Origin: Anodontia alba
Lineage: Eukaryota > Mollusca > Bivalvia > Lucinida > Lucinidae
Assembly (NCBI GenBank): GCA_964016985.1
Contig: OZ024825.1
Coordinates: 30,557,893-30,621,892, forward strand
DNA length: 64,000 bases
Direction: 5' to 3'
How positions within the stretch are numbered: the stretch's first letter is position 1; the number at the start of each line of letters is the position of its first letter. The position numbers were made by a program, and so were the translations under genes. Below, one piece after another: positions 35,001 through 50,100 of the stretch. The notes under the pieces are model-generated. The model was not told the DNA's origin. It saw nothing but the letters and a program-made list of their open reading frames with translations, and did no database searches.

Positions 35001-38000
35001 GTTAACCAGTATTGTGCACATTCTTTTGCCAGAAACTGACAACTGCCCTTCTTGAATCAGCGGAAGGGAGAGAATGACCGTAGAAAATATTTCATGATCA
35101 ATCTCCACGAAAGAATGTTGCCGACCTCAGCGGGGGTTGAACCTGCGACCTCCTGGTCTCCAGTGACCTTGAACTGTGACCTTGTGAGTCTGCATGATTG
35201 AGCTATGGGTTCTGCACATCATTTCACTGAGGCAAACATTTGACCAAAATTTTAAAAAAATCCTTCCAGGGGTAAAGGAGATATCGAGTGGACACGAAAT
35301 TTAGGGCTCAAACTCATGAACTTGAACTGTGACCTTATCCTTGAGTCCCAATGGCTGAGATGGGTTCTATACATCGTCCCACAGGTGAACATTTGACCAA
35401 AGTTTAGAGAAAATCCTCCCAGGGATACAGAGCGGACACGAAATTCAAGGCTCAAACCAATGACCTTGAACTATGACCTTGACCTTGAATCAGCATGGTT
35501 GAGTTATTGATTCTGCACATCGTCTCACTAAGGTGAACATTTGACCAAAGTTTAAAGAAAATCCTTCCACCGGTATAGGAGATACAGAGCGGACAGGAAA
35601 TTCAAGGCTAAAACCTGTGACCTTGAACTGTGACCTTGACCTTGTGTTGGCATGGTTGAGTTATGAGTTCTGCACATCATCTCACTAAGGCAAACATATG
35701 ACCAAAGTTTAATGAAAATCCTTCCAGGGGTATAGGAGATATGGAGCAGACCCGAAATTCAAGGCTCAAACCCATGACCTTGACCTGTGACCATGACCTG
35801 GCATGGTTGACTTATGAGTTCTGCACACTGACTCATTGAGGCAAACATTTGACCAAAGTTTAATGAAAATCTTTCAAAGGGTTCAGGAGATATGGAGCGG
35901 ACAAAAAAGTGCTACGGAAGGACAGACGGACAGACAGATGGACGGATGGACAGATGAACAGACTAAGGCCATTTCTATAATACCCCATACGCTTCGCGGC
36001 AGGGGATTAAAAACTAACCACAAACCCCTTTTATTGGAAATAGACCAGCTGAAAGATATAAATGGGTTAAATATTCAAACTTTGATCCAAACTCTCTTAC
36101 CAAAACGTGCAGTTTGATTAGTGTCTGCAGTTTTTATATTTGAATACATTTGAAAGAAAAAGCGTACATTTTAATACAGTAGAAATATACTTGACTAGCT
36201 AAAAGCAGAAGCAAGTGCAGAAATGCAAATAATAGTTATATCTAGCTGTTCTTGTAATGTGTAATTAAACTCTCATAATGATAAAGGTTTGGTATTTTAC
36301 ATTCTTTTCAACATTATTTAAGTCATATTGAGAAAATGGAAGGGTGACAATGAAAAGCTCTCTGCAAAGCAGCGCTGTACAGTCATGAGCTGAATCCTGT
36401 GGGACTGGTATCCAGGACCTCCTGATCTGGACTCAGTTGTTCAAAACTAACGATGTTGTTAGTTAACGTATCATTAAAACTTTGATCATAAAATATGGCA
36501 TATACGCTAATATAGCTACTCACATTTTTTTCAGCAAAAATACCTGTGAATTAAATATTGTACTTACTAGGACAGTTAACATTTTGACCACTAACAAGCT
36601 TATTAAGCTAATGATGCTTTGAACAACTGGGCCCTGGTTAGCAGTGCTAACCACTCAGCCACCAAGATGCTTCTGCTCTCTCATAATGAACCTTCCAAAA
36701 TGATCCTAGTACAAATTGATAGAATGACACATGTCTCTATAAAGAGGGCTGGTTATTCATTGGAATTATTTTCTTATATAACATGCATAACCAAGAAATA
36801 CCATGATTTCTACCAGACATAAAACTGGTATTTTCCTTGTTTTCTAAGAAGAAATAATTCCTCTTAGCCGGGGAAATAAATCTCTTTAACCCGAACTCCT
36901 TTTTTTTTTTGTAACATATGAACAGCCTAGATTTTGACCCTGCTGTCGATATCATTTAGGATAAAAACAAAAGCTATCCTAAATATATTATTTATTACTA
37001 AGCCAACCCAAAACAGAAATGACAGCTTGAACAAACTGGCAGACTAGTTTGCCACAAAAGCCTCTTAAATGGTGTATTCTATTGCGGCGAAATGCATGTA
37101 ATATACAGTTTATTCATTTCTCCTATTTTAAATATGGGATTTATAAACCTCGGGAGGTAAAAAAAAATCGGATGAAGAAACTCGTGCTTCGCACTCGTTT
37201 CTTTATCGGATTTTTTTTACCTCCCTCGGTTTATAAATCCCATATTCAAAATAGGAGAATGAATAAACTCTATATATCTCCATGAAAATATAAGTTGTGG
37301 GTACTCATTAGTTAGAAGCTGCTTGTAGAGACATAAGTACCTATAACATATGTTTCACTTCTAATGCGTACCACATGATATGTTTTCTTGGAGAAATAAG
37401 TAAAAAGTCCATTTATTTTGTATGAACAATATGTTTTATCTCAAGGTACACTACAGCCTTACCTTGCTGTGTAAGGACTACATATACTTTCCAGTTGATC
37501 ATCTTCTGTTCCCACCAATCTGTTCAGGAAGGATGGTTGTTTCTGTTGCTGAGCTTTCATCATGAATGTGGATGTCTTAAAGGGATAAAATAACATATAA
37601 GTTTCTTTTCAACTTTTCCATGGCATTTAGAAACTATTCTTTTGAAGTCAAACATATTGATATTCTTTTACAACTGCTTCACATAAAGATATTTTTTTGC
37701 AAATAAACTTGAACACAAAATTTAGTATAAATTTCACAACAATCTGACATTTTGGACTGAAGAAGAACAAAAAAACAACACCACCTTTTTGACCTAATTA
37801 CCACACAATCAAACAATATCTTAGTCTTCTGATTATAGCCATGTACTTCTTATGACAGCATATATTGTGCGCATTCATTTTATTTGCCTCGACGTTGAGG
37901 CAATTCAAATGAGGATCGACAACACCGCTTTTATAAAGAAAATCAGAAAAAAATTGCATAGGCATCAATAACCATACCCCTCACAACATCCTTTGCTGAT

Positions 38001-39447
38001 CTTTCTTTAAAGTGTGCCTTTATATGGTGGATATTTTACTGTAAGTTTTTTCCAGGGCCCAGTTGTTCAAAGCTAATGATGTCGTTAGTTAACGATTCGT
38101 TAAAATTTACATTGAGTGATATGCAAATATGCTGAAATTTTTTGCTGAAAAAATGTGAGTAGCTTTTGCAGTGCAAAAGCTACTCACATTTTTTCAGCAA
38201 AAAATATCAGAATACTGTATATTGAATCTGCTGAAACATTTAACGAAATGACCCTTAACGCTTGTTAAGCTCAGAACGCTTTGAACAACTGGGCCCTGAA
38301 AAACCATAGGTTACAGTGCAGTAATTAGGTTGAATATGGTAAATATAAATCTGCAATCAACATAATGAACATTTCCTGAAACATGGCTAATATTCGAATA
38401 TATAACATAATCATTGTATGGAAAATGTCCTAAGATTTGGAAGTTTTGAGGGTAGACCCTGGTCTGACAGCTCCTCTGAAAAAGTCTGATATGGGACTGT
38501 ACTGTCTTTATAGGCCATTTTGTCTGAAAAGCAGCTGATATACTAAATTTTAGGACAACTACCACAGATTACCTGAAATTTGTCTAATATTCTCATGTCC
38601 CCATGATAATGCCCTGCAGGGTGGCTAATCCCTTGCCTCTCCTGTAACAGATAAAAAACACTACATTTACCCTAAATATTCAGACAGGTTAAGGACCTTT
38701 TTTTACACAAGGGAGACAACTGTGACTTCCTGTTCCCTTTCCTGCACACAAAATGGACTTCTGAAAAGGGGTCTACTCTGTAAGGAAAGAATTTGCTCCC
38801 AAAGGGAGCAAATTCTTTCCTTACAAAGTAAACCCCTTTCAGAAAGGGGACAAAAACAATTTTGACAAAGTTGTCTCCTCTGAAAGTGAACTGATTCCCC
38901 TCAAAAGAGTGTAGGCATAGACAAAGCTGCTTCTAATGAGCATTTTGATCTGTGTCTGCACTATTTGACATTCAGGCAACTATTATTATAAGACATGAGG
39001 CACCTCTACCAATAATAAACTACCTCCCCTATAACTGCAACTGATTTCTCAGTGTTATTATTACAGTGCAATCTGTTTGCAACAGTTAGCCTTAGGAAAG
39101 CATAAATATGCCCTGGTAAATTTAAAATACTGCCACTTTATAAAATGCAAAATGATAGTGCTTCGCAAGAAAACGGAAAGAAACCATTTCATTGGTCTTT
39201 TTCAAGCCAAAATTAAACAGACATATTTAAGTTTATTTACATCTGTCAAGATGTATAACCCTATTTTAACATGACAATACTTGTGACATCACTTCCTGTA
39301 TATATAATGTTGTTGCTATAGAGGCTGAAGTTGTTATCCCATATGTCTTCTGAAGATCTACATTTTTTAGTAATGAAACGCTTTAAGACATTCTTTTAGT
39401 CATTATTTGTGGATATATTTTCCTGTATTGTGGACTTTCCATTTTGG

Positions 39448-39487
<40 letters not shown>

Positions 39488-40739
39488 GGCTCGGGAAAAC
39501 CGGAAAAATAACCGGTCTGGACCGAAATTAAGAATTCTGGACCGATTTCAAACACCTCAAAACGCTAATAAATCAGTCCAACATTTCCCAAACCAACCAA
39601 TTTTCACAAATCAATGATGTCTAAAAAATCACAAACGGTCAAGTCTTTCCAAACTGACAACGTCCGCGCACCTTTTAAATGCGATATTATGGTAGTTAAA
39701 AGGCTCTAAACGGTCATTTGACATGTATATTGGAGAGACAGCTGAATAACGGCAACCTACCCGCAGCACAAATTAATTACGTCATTATCCAAACATTGTC
39801 AAAAAATCAACACTTCACTGACCTTTGTGCGGTAAACAAGCGATTAACACGAATCATCAGTAACGGTAGTCTGATAATTAATCCGTTTGTCCGTTTGTGT
39901 GACACGTGTGAATACACTGAGACTGCAAAACATCCAGGTGCAGTCGGCGTGTCCAAAAGATCAAAGGTCGCTTTACTGAAAGTGATAAAAGAATGCACCG
40001 CTTGAACGCACCCGTTTTCTTCCTCTTCTTTTTTGTTTTGATCAACACGGTTTGTCGGTCCCAGATTCGATAAATGAATTCCCAAACCGTGTACGTCCTG
40101 ATCAGATGTCGTATACAACGGCGTCTGATCTGGGTATAATTGATTGCTTCTTTTTTTTTTTTTGTTGATTGCCGTAACACGCGAGTATAATTCAAGGTAG
40201 ATTTCACAGTAAAAATAAGTAATGCACCACTTGCGCTAGGCAAGATTGGTCAGTGCTTAAAATTTAAGCAGTCTGATTAAATCTTGAAACACTGAAAACT
40301 GCAAAACCGCCCGTGGCGCAGGCCTTTTTTTATTAGACCTAATTAGGTCCATGAAAGTCGTTTCGTTCCATCTCTCCTGTTTCCCGCCGTCTTCGCTCTT
40401 ATACAAGACGGGAATCAGTTGTTTATAAATAGTTTAGGAAAACCCTGCGGAGGTGGAAATAACAACAAAACCGTTTTTTTTTTTTGTTTTTTTTTTTTCT
40501 TTCTTTTTACATACCTGACTGTATTTATTGATGACGCCAGCTTCGATCATGCTCGTTGTACCCGGACTTCCGTCATATAACGGAGTTGAGGTGTATTATT
40601 TAAAAGGAGTTATAGGACTGCCAATTGTCATTAGTTTTCGTGACCGATGATATACACATATTTTCTTTTTGGAAATGGGCTCATTGATGACGTCATCGTC
40701 ATCGGCTGGACCGATTCAGATTTAAAAATTTCCAGAGCC

Positions 40740-40796
<57 letters not shown>

Positions 40797-41122
40797 TTGA
40801 CTCTCGTTATCTCGACCTTGCTTATCTCGAATAACCGCTTATCTCGAAGTGAAAATCTGGTCCCTTCCTATACATGAAAACCTAACAACAGATGGAAAAT
40901 ATTGTAGAAAAGAGGAGAAATTGCTCCTGAGGAGCAATTTCTCCTCTTTTCCACAATATTTTCAATATATCTCTAACTTCAAAAGTCCAGTTACCTATCA
41001 GTTTGTTAAATGTGGTTAATCAAATTATTTTTTTCCTCAATTCTGCAAACCTGATATGTCGAACTACGGATATCTCGAAGTATTTCAGAGAGTCCCTTGG
41101 AGTTCGAGATAACGAGAGTCGA

Positions 41123-41169
<47 letters not shown>

Positions 41170-44100
41170 TGCATGTATATATTAAACCAGCTCTTTGGAG
41201 ACTCAAAAAAGTGGTTGTTATAGGGAGTTGCCTGTTGTTGAGAGGTCATGATTCAAGTTCAAGACTGTTCCACTGAACATTTCTAACCTCTCTACAACAA
41301 CCACCTCTCAACAACAGCAAGTTCTGCATCTTTCAGAGAGTGGCCACTGTTGACAAGTTGCATTATACCACCAAGTAGAGTTAAAGCTTTGCTAAATGAA
41401 TACATAAGGAAAAGCCAAAATGTAGCTGCTTAAAATAGGTAAATTTATATGTATTCTGCTTTTAACCTCACTGAGGCAGTTCAAATGGGCACACACAATG
41501 TACGTTTTGTGGAGAAATAATAAAAATGTTTTATTGGGACACTCTCTTAACTACTACTTTGTAACCTACCTTAAAACCATACTGTAAGCCCCAGCATTTC
41601 TGAGACAACTTGTTCATCTCAGCATCCAAGTCAAACTGTGGTAGGCCATGCTCACGTTTTATCTGTAATAATTAAACTGTGTTATTCATAACGGACCTTA
41701 TTACCATACAGACAGCAAAGGCCGATATACACCAAAACCTCTTTATAACACTATTGTTGAGGTCCATAGCATAAACCATGTTAATTAAACAACTGTGTTA
41801 TATCCAAACAAAAATGTATAGATTATATTGAAAAATGACCATTTATGGTTATTTTTCAATATAATCTATACATTTTTGGGATCCATCTTTACATTTTTAC
41901 ATCTATACATTTTTGGGATCCATCTTTGAACCATGTTATATCCAAAACGGTGTTATAACAAACTATGTTAAAAAGAGATTGTAGTGTATCTATACATTTA
42001 CATAACTTGTCTAGTGACTTTTGGGAGTACACAGCTCCAGATAAGTTGATAACTGAGGGGATAATGTTGTTGTTGGGTTTTTTGTTTTTTTTTTTGCACA
42101 AAAGTATATCAAGGTGATTTCAATGAGTACCATATTTATCCTAAGTATTTGGACACCTTATCTACTTAACATACTTGTACTTGTCCAAAAATTTGAAATA
42201 GTCCATTCTACTACCTCTTAATGGGTCTAAAATATTGCTGTATGTATGGCAGTGTAGACCCTGATCAGATGCTGCATTCTGTGGCATCTGATCTGGATCT
42301 ACACAGTTTGCAAAGGCCTATCTACCCCAATACTTAGGGCTATTGCAATACCCGCAAGATAATTTTTGGTCCAAAATAATTACCTTTAACTCAAACTATG
42401 CTAGTTACTGGTATCTATCTTCTAATAGAACATAAAGGTACTACCCAGCCAGCATTCTACGTAAATCTACATCGGGCCGTCATCGGCCCGTCAGCTACCC
42501 TGACGGGCCGATGACGGCCCGATATAGATTTACGTAGAATGCTGACTGGGTAGATGCACAGCTGATCTGGGCCTTCATGGTTTGTATATGCACCAAAGCC
42601 CATTCTTTAATCTTACTATTAGGAAATCTACTCTAAGTGTTGATCATTATGCAGCTGAAAAAAGAAAGGTCAATAAGCAGTGCTTATTAGATCCCCCCAC
42701 CACCACCACCACACACACAAACACAGTTTGCGGGGGTATATTAAATCCAAATGGTCAAAGTTATGGGGACTGGAAGACACATTTTTGCTTCCTATAATCC
42801 ACACAGAATATAATCCTGTGAAAACAATACAAGCAAGAACAACAAACTGATATAAACATCAGAAAATGTATAAATTTAAGGGAAACAGACATCCTTTGAG
42901 GGGAGGCAACTCTGTCAAAATACTGTTGTCTTCCTTCTGAAAGGGGTCTAATTTTAAACAAAAGAAACAGATTCCCTTGGGAGTAAATTCTTTCTTTTTT
43001 AAGTAGACTCCTTTTCAGAATTCAAATTGGTTTGGTGTGCGGTGAAAACAAACAGAAAGTCACAAAAGTTTGTCTTCTTTGTAAACAATTGTGGAAAATC
43101 TGCCAAGTGTATCTAGTCCCCTTAAGGACAAAAAAAAAAAAAAGGATTAAAAAATTAATAAAAAACCTACTTGTCTAACAATTAGTTTTCTTTTCAGCCG
43201 ATTCACATGAGGTGGCAGTTTTACTCCTTTGGAAGCATTTTCCAACTGCCTCAGGAGATTGCATTCTTCGTATGAGCTGATAAAATAATAGCTGCAAAAC
43301 AAGAAAAAAAAGAAGGGAGGTGTAATGGGTTTCAACAATCATGTTGCAAATACTGAAAAAGATACTAAATTTTTCATCACAGTAGAATGATACAGAAAAT
43401 TCATTTTTAGTTTATTTTGGTTTTATACCACTAAAACTTGAATTAAAGTTGCATCCAATCAAGAAAAATATATTCCATCATAATGTATGAAAAATCTGAA
43501 AACTGTATACCATAATGCATGTGACTGTATGTATTAGAATAAGAGTCCCTGAGCAAACAGTGTAGATCAATCTCAGATTGCACTGTTTGCTACTCAGTCA
43601 GTGCATTCAATGCCTTGTTACCTAGTCAACACCCAAGTTAACTTTTTTTTGTAATGGGATAGAAGGAGAAAATCATTCACAGAATGCTGTAACTGTATAA
43701 CTATACAAGGTGTATGTACGTTTGAAATTTTTGCACTCAACATTAAAAAGCAAAATTAAACCTTAACCCTTAAAGCGCCAATCACAACTATTGTCGTCTG
43801 CTTTGTCATCTGCTTGTGATTTTAAAAGTCTTTTTTGCAAACAGTGTGGACCCAGATCAGACTGCTCCTTTAGGAGCAGTCTGATCAGGGTCCACACTAC
43901 ATGTATTTGCCTGTATGCAAAAATACGTTTGAAAAGTCTGCAAGAATATTCAGCAGACGACATAAACAGACAACATTTTCAGATGCAGTTTTTCTTGGCG
44001 CTTTAAGGGTTAAAGCACTAAGCAAAATTGCAGTAGACAACATTCTATTTTTTAAAATCATTTTTCAGAGATATTAAGACTTGGCATTTCATGTGACTGG

Positions 44101-47100
44101 TCTGCTCAGCAGATAATTTACGTAAAATGTCAAACCTTATTTTCTCTGTAAAAATACTCAAAAAATAACAGTATGTCTTCTGCTGCAGTTATAATAGGAT
44201 TAAATACCTGCTAAAATGTATCTTTTATACTGGTTAAGGTGAAAGAGAAAAACCATGAGTATTTATACCTGTGAACACATTCAAAATCTGAAACTCATGG
44301 AGACTGCTTCTTGCAAAAATAATATACAGTCGACTCTCGTTATCCCGAATTCCAAGGGACTCACTGAAACACTTCGAGATATCCATACTTCGATATATCA
44401 GAGTTGAGAGAGTGAGGAAAACAATAAATTGAACAACCATATTTAACAAATGGATATGTAATTTGACTCCTGAAATTAGAAATATATATATAAAATAATG
44501 TGGAAAAGAGGAGAAATTGCTCCTTAGGAGAAATTTCTCCTCTTTTCCACATTATTTTGTAACCTGTTGTCATAGTTTCATGTTAAACAGGGACCAGATT
44601 TTCACTTCGAGATAAGCAGTAATTCGAAATAAGCGAGTTCGAGATAACGAGGTTCGACTGTATATATTATTGTACCACCTTGTGCTAAGTATTGGGACTG
44701 GCCAGTCTGAACAAACAGTGTAGCCCCAGATCAGATGCCTCAAAACATGTCATCTGATCAAGATCTACACTGTTTGTTGCTTAACGAGCAGTATTCAAAC
44801 TCAGCAAAAGAAAAATGGACTTGTTCAAAGTTTAGGAGTGTTTAGGTGTCCCAATATTTTGAGTAAATATGGATTATCATTCTTACTTGATCTGAGGCAC
44901 AATTTCTTTTTCTTGTTGTTTCTCCCCTTCTTTGTCAATCTTTCTTTTCTTCTTAATCTTTGTCTGTTTTTGTAAGTCATCTTCTTCTTGTGAGCTCTCA
45001 CTGTCAGACTCACTTTCGCTTTCAGAATCCACCACTGATGCCTCTTCTGTAACATTTGTTTTACAATTTAACCCTTTCATCCCTAAGTTTTTGAAGTGGA
45101 CTCTTCCATTCTTGAATTTGGACATGTCCACTGATTTAAGTAGGTGTTTCAGTCTAAAATCAAAAAACAGAATCGCAAACAGTGTAGATCCAGATGAGAC
45201 AGCTTGTTACTAGCAAAGAGGCCTCTGTGTATGAGAAATGGAGCTAAAAGCACTGACTAACCATTGTTCAGCCAAGCATGTAAAGCAGGCCATGGTCAGT
45301 AAGTCAATGGCAGTGGGCAGGGTATGTCTTGGTGGATGTTTGTATGAAGGTTCATTAGATAGATGCCTCAATGTTCTAGAAACAGAACTATATACACAGA
45401 CTTAACCCTTGTCATGCTGAACCCGGATATACTCTGCCTTTGCAAACAGTGTAGATCCAGATCAGTTGACTTCTTCAGAAGCCAACTGATCTGGATCTGC
45501 ACTGTTTGCCATTTAAGAAATAGATCAGCTCTAGCAGTGATTTGTTGAGTAATAAATCACTGTTTTGAGGTCAGTTGTAAAGTAGATCAAATCACGAGCG
45601 CGGAGCGCGAGTGATTTATCTTCTTACAACTGACCGACAAACTGTGATTTATTACTCAACAAATCACGCACAAGAGCTGATCTATTTCGATTCTAACACA
45701 TAGAAAACGACGAAAAGGTAATTGTATCCTTTAGATTTTTCAAACTTTCCGCCATCGAATAAAGAAATCCCACCAAAAGTTTTGACTGTAACGCTGACGT
45801 TAACATGCATTTCTTACGTTGCTGAAGTGAGAAAGACGACGTTACACAGTCTAGCGTCGTAGAAACTAAGACTGACGTCAGCAGCGTGTCGAAATGACGT
45901 CGGAAAGGCGCCAGATAGCGTCGCGCGTTTCCGCCCAGTGATATTTTGCATAATATATCACTGAGTTTAACCATTGGCTATATAGGCGAGGAGTGTTAGA
46001 ATAAGTATTTGAAGTTAAAGCAATAATCTGGATCAAGTAATCTGATTGGCTGAAAATTAGAAGAGGGTGTGGCATCTTAATTTATTCAGCAGGACAAGGG
46101 TCAACATTTCTCAGCCAAGCAAGAAAAGCAGGTCAAGGTCAGTAATGGCTGATGACAGTGGGCACGGTGCATCATGGCAGATGTGTGTATGACATTTCAT
46201 TAGCCTATAGGCCTTGGAGTTTGAGAAATGTAGCTAAATGCACAGAATTAACATTATTCAGCCAAGCATGAAAAGTAGGCCATGTTAGTAGGCCATGATG
46301 GCAGCAGATAGGATGTGTCATGGCAGATGTATTTATAAAGTTTCATTAGCATAGAGGCCTCCGTGTTTGAGAAACGGAACTAAATGCACTGACTAAACAT
46401 TGTTAAGCCAAGCAGTGGGTCACGGTCAGTAACAGTTTATGCCAGTAGGCAGGGTGTGTCATGGTGGATGTTTGTATGAAGTTTCATTAGCATTAGCGTA
46501 GATGCCTCAGTTTTCCAGAAACGGATTTTAACGCACAGAATTAACATTGTTCAGCCGAGCATAAAAAGAGATCAAAGTCAGTAATGGAATATGAAAGTAG
46601 GCAGGGAGCATCATGGCAGATGTGTATATGAAGTTTCATTAGTCCATAGGTCTTTGTGTTTGAAATATGGAGCTAAACACACAGACTAAAACATTGTTCA
46701 GACAAGCATGTAAAATAGCTCAAGGTCAGTAATGGTTGATAGCAGTGGGCAGGGTGCATCATGGCAGATTGTCTATGAAGTTTTATTAGCCAAGAAGTCT
46801 TAGTGTTTGAGAAATGGAGCCAAACACACAGACTTAACATTGGAGTTTAACATACAGACTAAACACTGTTCAGCTAAGCATGAAAAGTAGATCAAGGTCA
46901 GTGATGGTTGATAGCAGTGGGCAGGGCCCATCATGGCAGATGTGTGTATGAAGTTTCATCAGCCTTGACACCTTGCGCCTATGTTGAAATGCTGACGACA
47001 CCAACGACAATGCCGGAAAGTGATCCCTCTGTCACTCCTGCTTGCTAAAGCAATTGCAATAAAAATGGTGTATTAGACGAGACACACAACGAATGATCTA

Positions 47101-50100
47101 CTGTCCTTCTGACAGAACTTAGAAAGATACACGCATTATTTGATTGGTGTTTTATTTTGAATGAAAAATGCCATTTATATTGGGAAAAAAAACCTTACTA
47201 GGAACCTTTTGCCATTTCTATTTCAGTTTCTTTGTTCTCTGATATTTACCTTAAATTTATGACCAAACATTGGTCTGATCTTTGTAATTTCTATGGTCAA
47301 AATTATTTCCATCAGTTTTAAAAAGCAAATAGATCTTTGGTTTTTCTTGCTTTTTTTTAAATAATGATACTGTCAGAGAAAATATCAAAGATTTTGAAAC
47401 AGTTGACTAAACTTTGAATAAGTTTTTTGCATACCTGTTGACATGTCTGAAAAACTGCTGGATGACGGTGTGGGAAACAGTGTAGACCCTGATCAAATGC
47501 CATAATAAAAATTCCAAAGGTGCTACCTAACTCCTACTCTACATATGTCTAAATAAATTACAGCTAGTTCTACAATGGAACAAAAAATTAAATATTCGTC
47601 ATTTTTTAATCCTTTCGGACCAAAACAGATACAGATACAAATACAGTGAAACTTCTCATCAAGATCTACATTGAATGTCATTCCCTTTTGGATTTATAAA
47701 CCTTAGCCAGCCAATCAAAACTTCAGCAGATGTTATTTTTAACCCTTGTCCTGCTGAATAAATTAAGATGCCACACCCTTTCAAATTTTCAGCCAATCAG
47801 ATCATTTGATACTGACTGTTGCTATAAATTCACATTCTTTATAGCAAACTGTGCAGATCCAGATCATTTGGCTTCTTAGAAGCCAACTGATCTGGATCTA
47901 CACTGTTTGCAAAGACAGGACATGTCCGGGTTCAGCAGGGCTGGAGTTAAATATAGATTTTGTAATTTTAATCAAAAATAAGCATTGACATTTCATGTGA
48001 ATCATCTGCCAAAGCTGCAACAGCAAATCAATATGAAAGATAGAAAACCATCTTATGATGTATGCAACCATGACAGACCCAGATTAGTCTGCAGTCTGAT
48101 CAGGGTCATTTCAGTTCACTATAGACTGCATAACCCATTTATGCCTAATGGAATCTCTACCTAACTCTTTGGACAGGTCCATTTCGTATATAAGGGGTGT
48201 CTGGCTAGTTTTTATTATTATCAGACTTTTTATTATGCGGAACTTAATGCAAACAGTGTAGCACCTGATCAACTGCTGCATTCTGCTCTGGATCTGCCAA
48301 TGTCCCTTTTATAGGATGCTAGACTTAAATGGGTTAAGGCCCATCCATTTATGACCTGTATAGATTCAGATCAGACTGTGTAGGTTACTTAGGACATGTT
48401 ATATCGTCTTTTTCTGTTTGAAGGTGCTCGGGTACATGTATTTCATGTTATGGTAAATGGCCTAAAATATCTTCCTTGAAAGTTTGTGATCAAATGGTAT
48501 ATGCAAGCAGTGCAGACACTGATCAGACTGCTCCTGAAGGAGCAGTCTGATCAGGGTCTACACTGTTTGCTGTTCCACTAAGTATTTCAAGAAACAACTG
48601 CATACAAAAGCAAAATTTAGGCACAAAAGTATGGAATAAAGTGTTTGAAATTTTAGGACATTTACCATACCAAAATTACCTTTAACTTCACTATCCATTT
48701 CTTGGTAATGGTCTGTAGCAATGCTGTCTTGATTACTGTTTTCATACAGTGAAAACTGTTCATTTCTGCTGTTGCCAAGGAAACTAGTATCCATGGAAAC
48801 ACTTCCTTGGTTACTAGTATCTATAGAGAATGATGATCCTTGGTTACTGTAGTCAAGGTTACTGTCATCTAGCTGAGAAAGTCTCTGATTGGATGACTCT
48901 GAATCTAAAGAACATGAGAAGGTAAAACACATGGTTAAGATTAGTATTCATAGCTCCAGATAAGTAAGGTGTCTTATTTTTCCTTGAAAACATATGTTTT
49001 GGGAATTCATTAGAAGTGGCCCCGTGAAGCACTCCAAATGAGTACACGTCACATATGAGGGTCATGCAAAAAGTTCTGTCACTAATAGGATTCCTTGGTT
49101 TTATCCAAAGTATATTTTAAAATGCTTCACTGCACTTGAATGGTGTGTTCAATAGCTAATGATACCCGTTTATTTTGTTCAAATTGCTTTCCAACTGACT
49201 GAGTTATTTCAAATTGAAATAGATGCAGTCATATACGCTGACCAATTTACTTGTTACAATAAGAAATGACCAAGCAAAGGATGGTCAGGAATTCACCTTT
49301 TACATGACAATGCCTCCTCTCATAAGTGTGAGGTTGTTAAGTCTGTTTTGGCTTCTGAAAAGGTGAAAGTTTGAAACCATCCATCTTATTCACCTGACCT
49401 GAGTCCCTGTGACTTCTTTTTATTTCCAAGGCTTAGGAAAATGCTTTCTGGAAATAAGTATACATCTAGAAGTTCTCTTGGCAGCGCTATTTATCAGTGT
49501 TTCCAACAGATACCAATAAGACCATTTATCTGTTTTTTGCAACTAGGTAAAAAGGTTACAAAAATGTGTTTCAGTAAAGGGGGAATACTTTGAAGGTTTG
49601 TAATAAAAATATGTTTGATAAAACGTAGCACTGAAGTAATCTGAACCCAGTGACAAAACTTTCTGCGGGACCCTCGTAACATTCATGGAGAATTAAAAAA
49701 TCATTAATAGTCCTGATACTACTCTTATCTGAGAATATGTTTTTTATTCTGCGATAAATATCTGAGTTTTCATTCTTTGGAAACTATCTGAACTGTTAAC
49801 TAAACAGAGAGCAGATTCTTTCCTTTTAAAGAGGACCCCTTTTCCGAAGGGGCCTGGGCCCAGTTGTTCAAAACATTGTTAGCTTTACAAGCTGGTTAGT
49901 GGTCAAAATGTTAACTGTTCTAGTAAGTACAATATCTAATTCACAAGTACTTTTGCTGAAAAAATGTGAGTAGCTTTTGCAATGCAAAAGCTACTCACAT
50001 TATTTTTCAGCAAAAATATTGGCATATATGCCATATTTAATGGTCAAAGTTTTAACGATACGTTAACTAACAACATCATTAGTTTTGAACAACTGGGCCC

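Noticed and set aside
34060..36012. Regular direct repeats considered as a CRISPR-like array
   Set aside because: Units of about 150 bp abut without spacers in a eukaryotic intron; this is a tandem-core transposon.
39718..40005. 95-residue ORF inside the hAT-like element
   Set aside because: No similarity to hAT transposase or BED/dimerisation motifs that I can recognise.
45693..46075. Minus-strand ORFs of 65-93 residues with more GC-rich sequence
   Set aside because: They fall inside a nested non-autonomous element; no domain seen.
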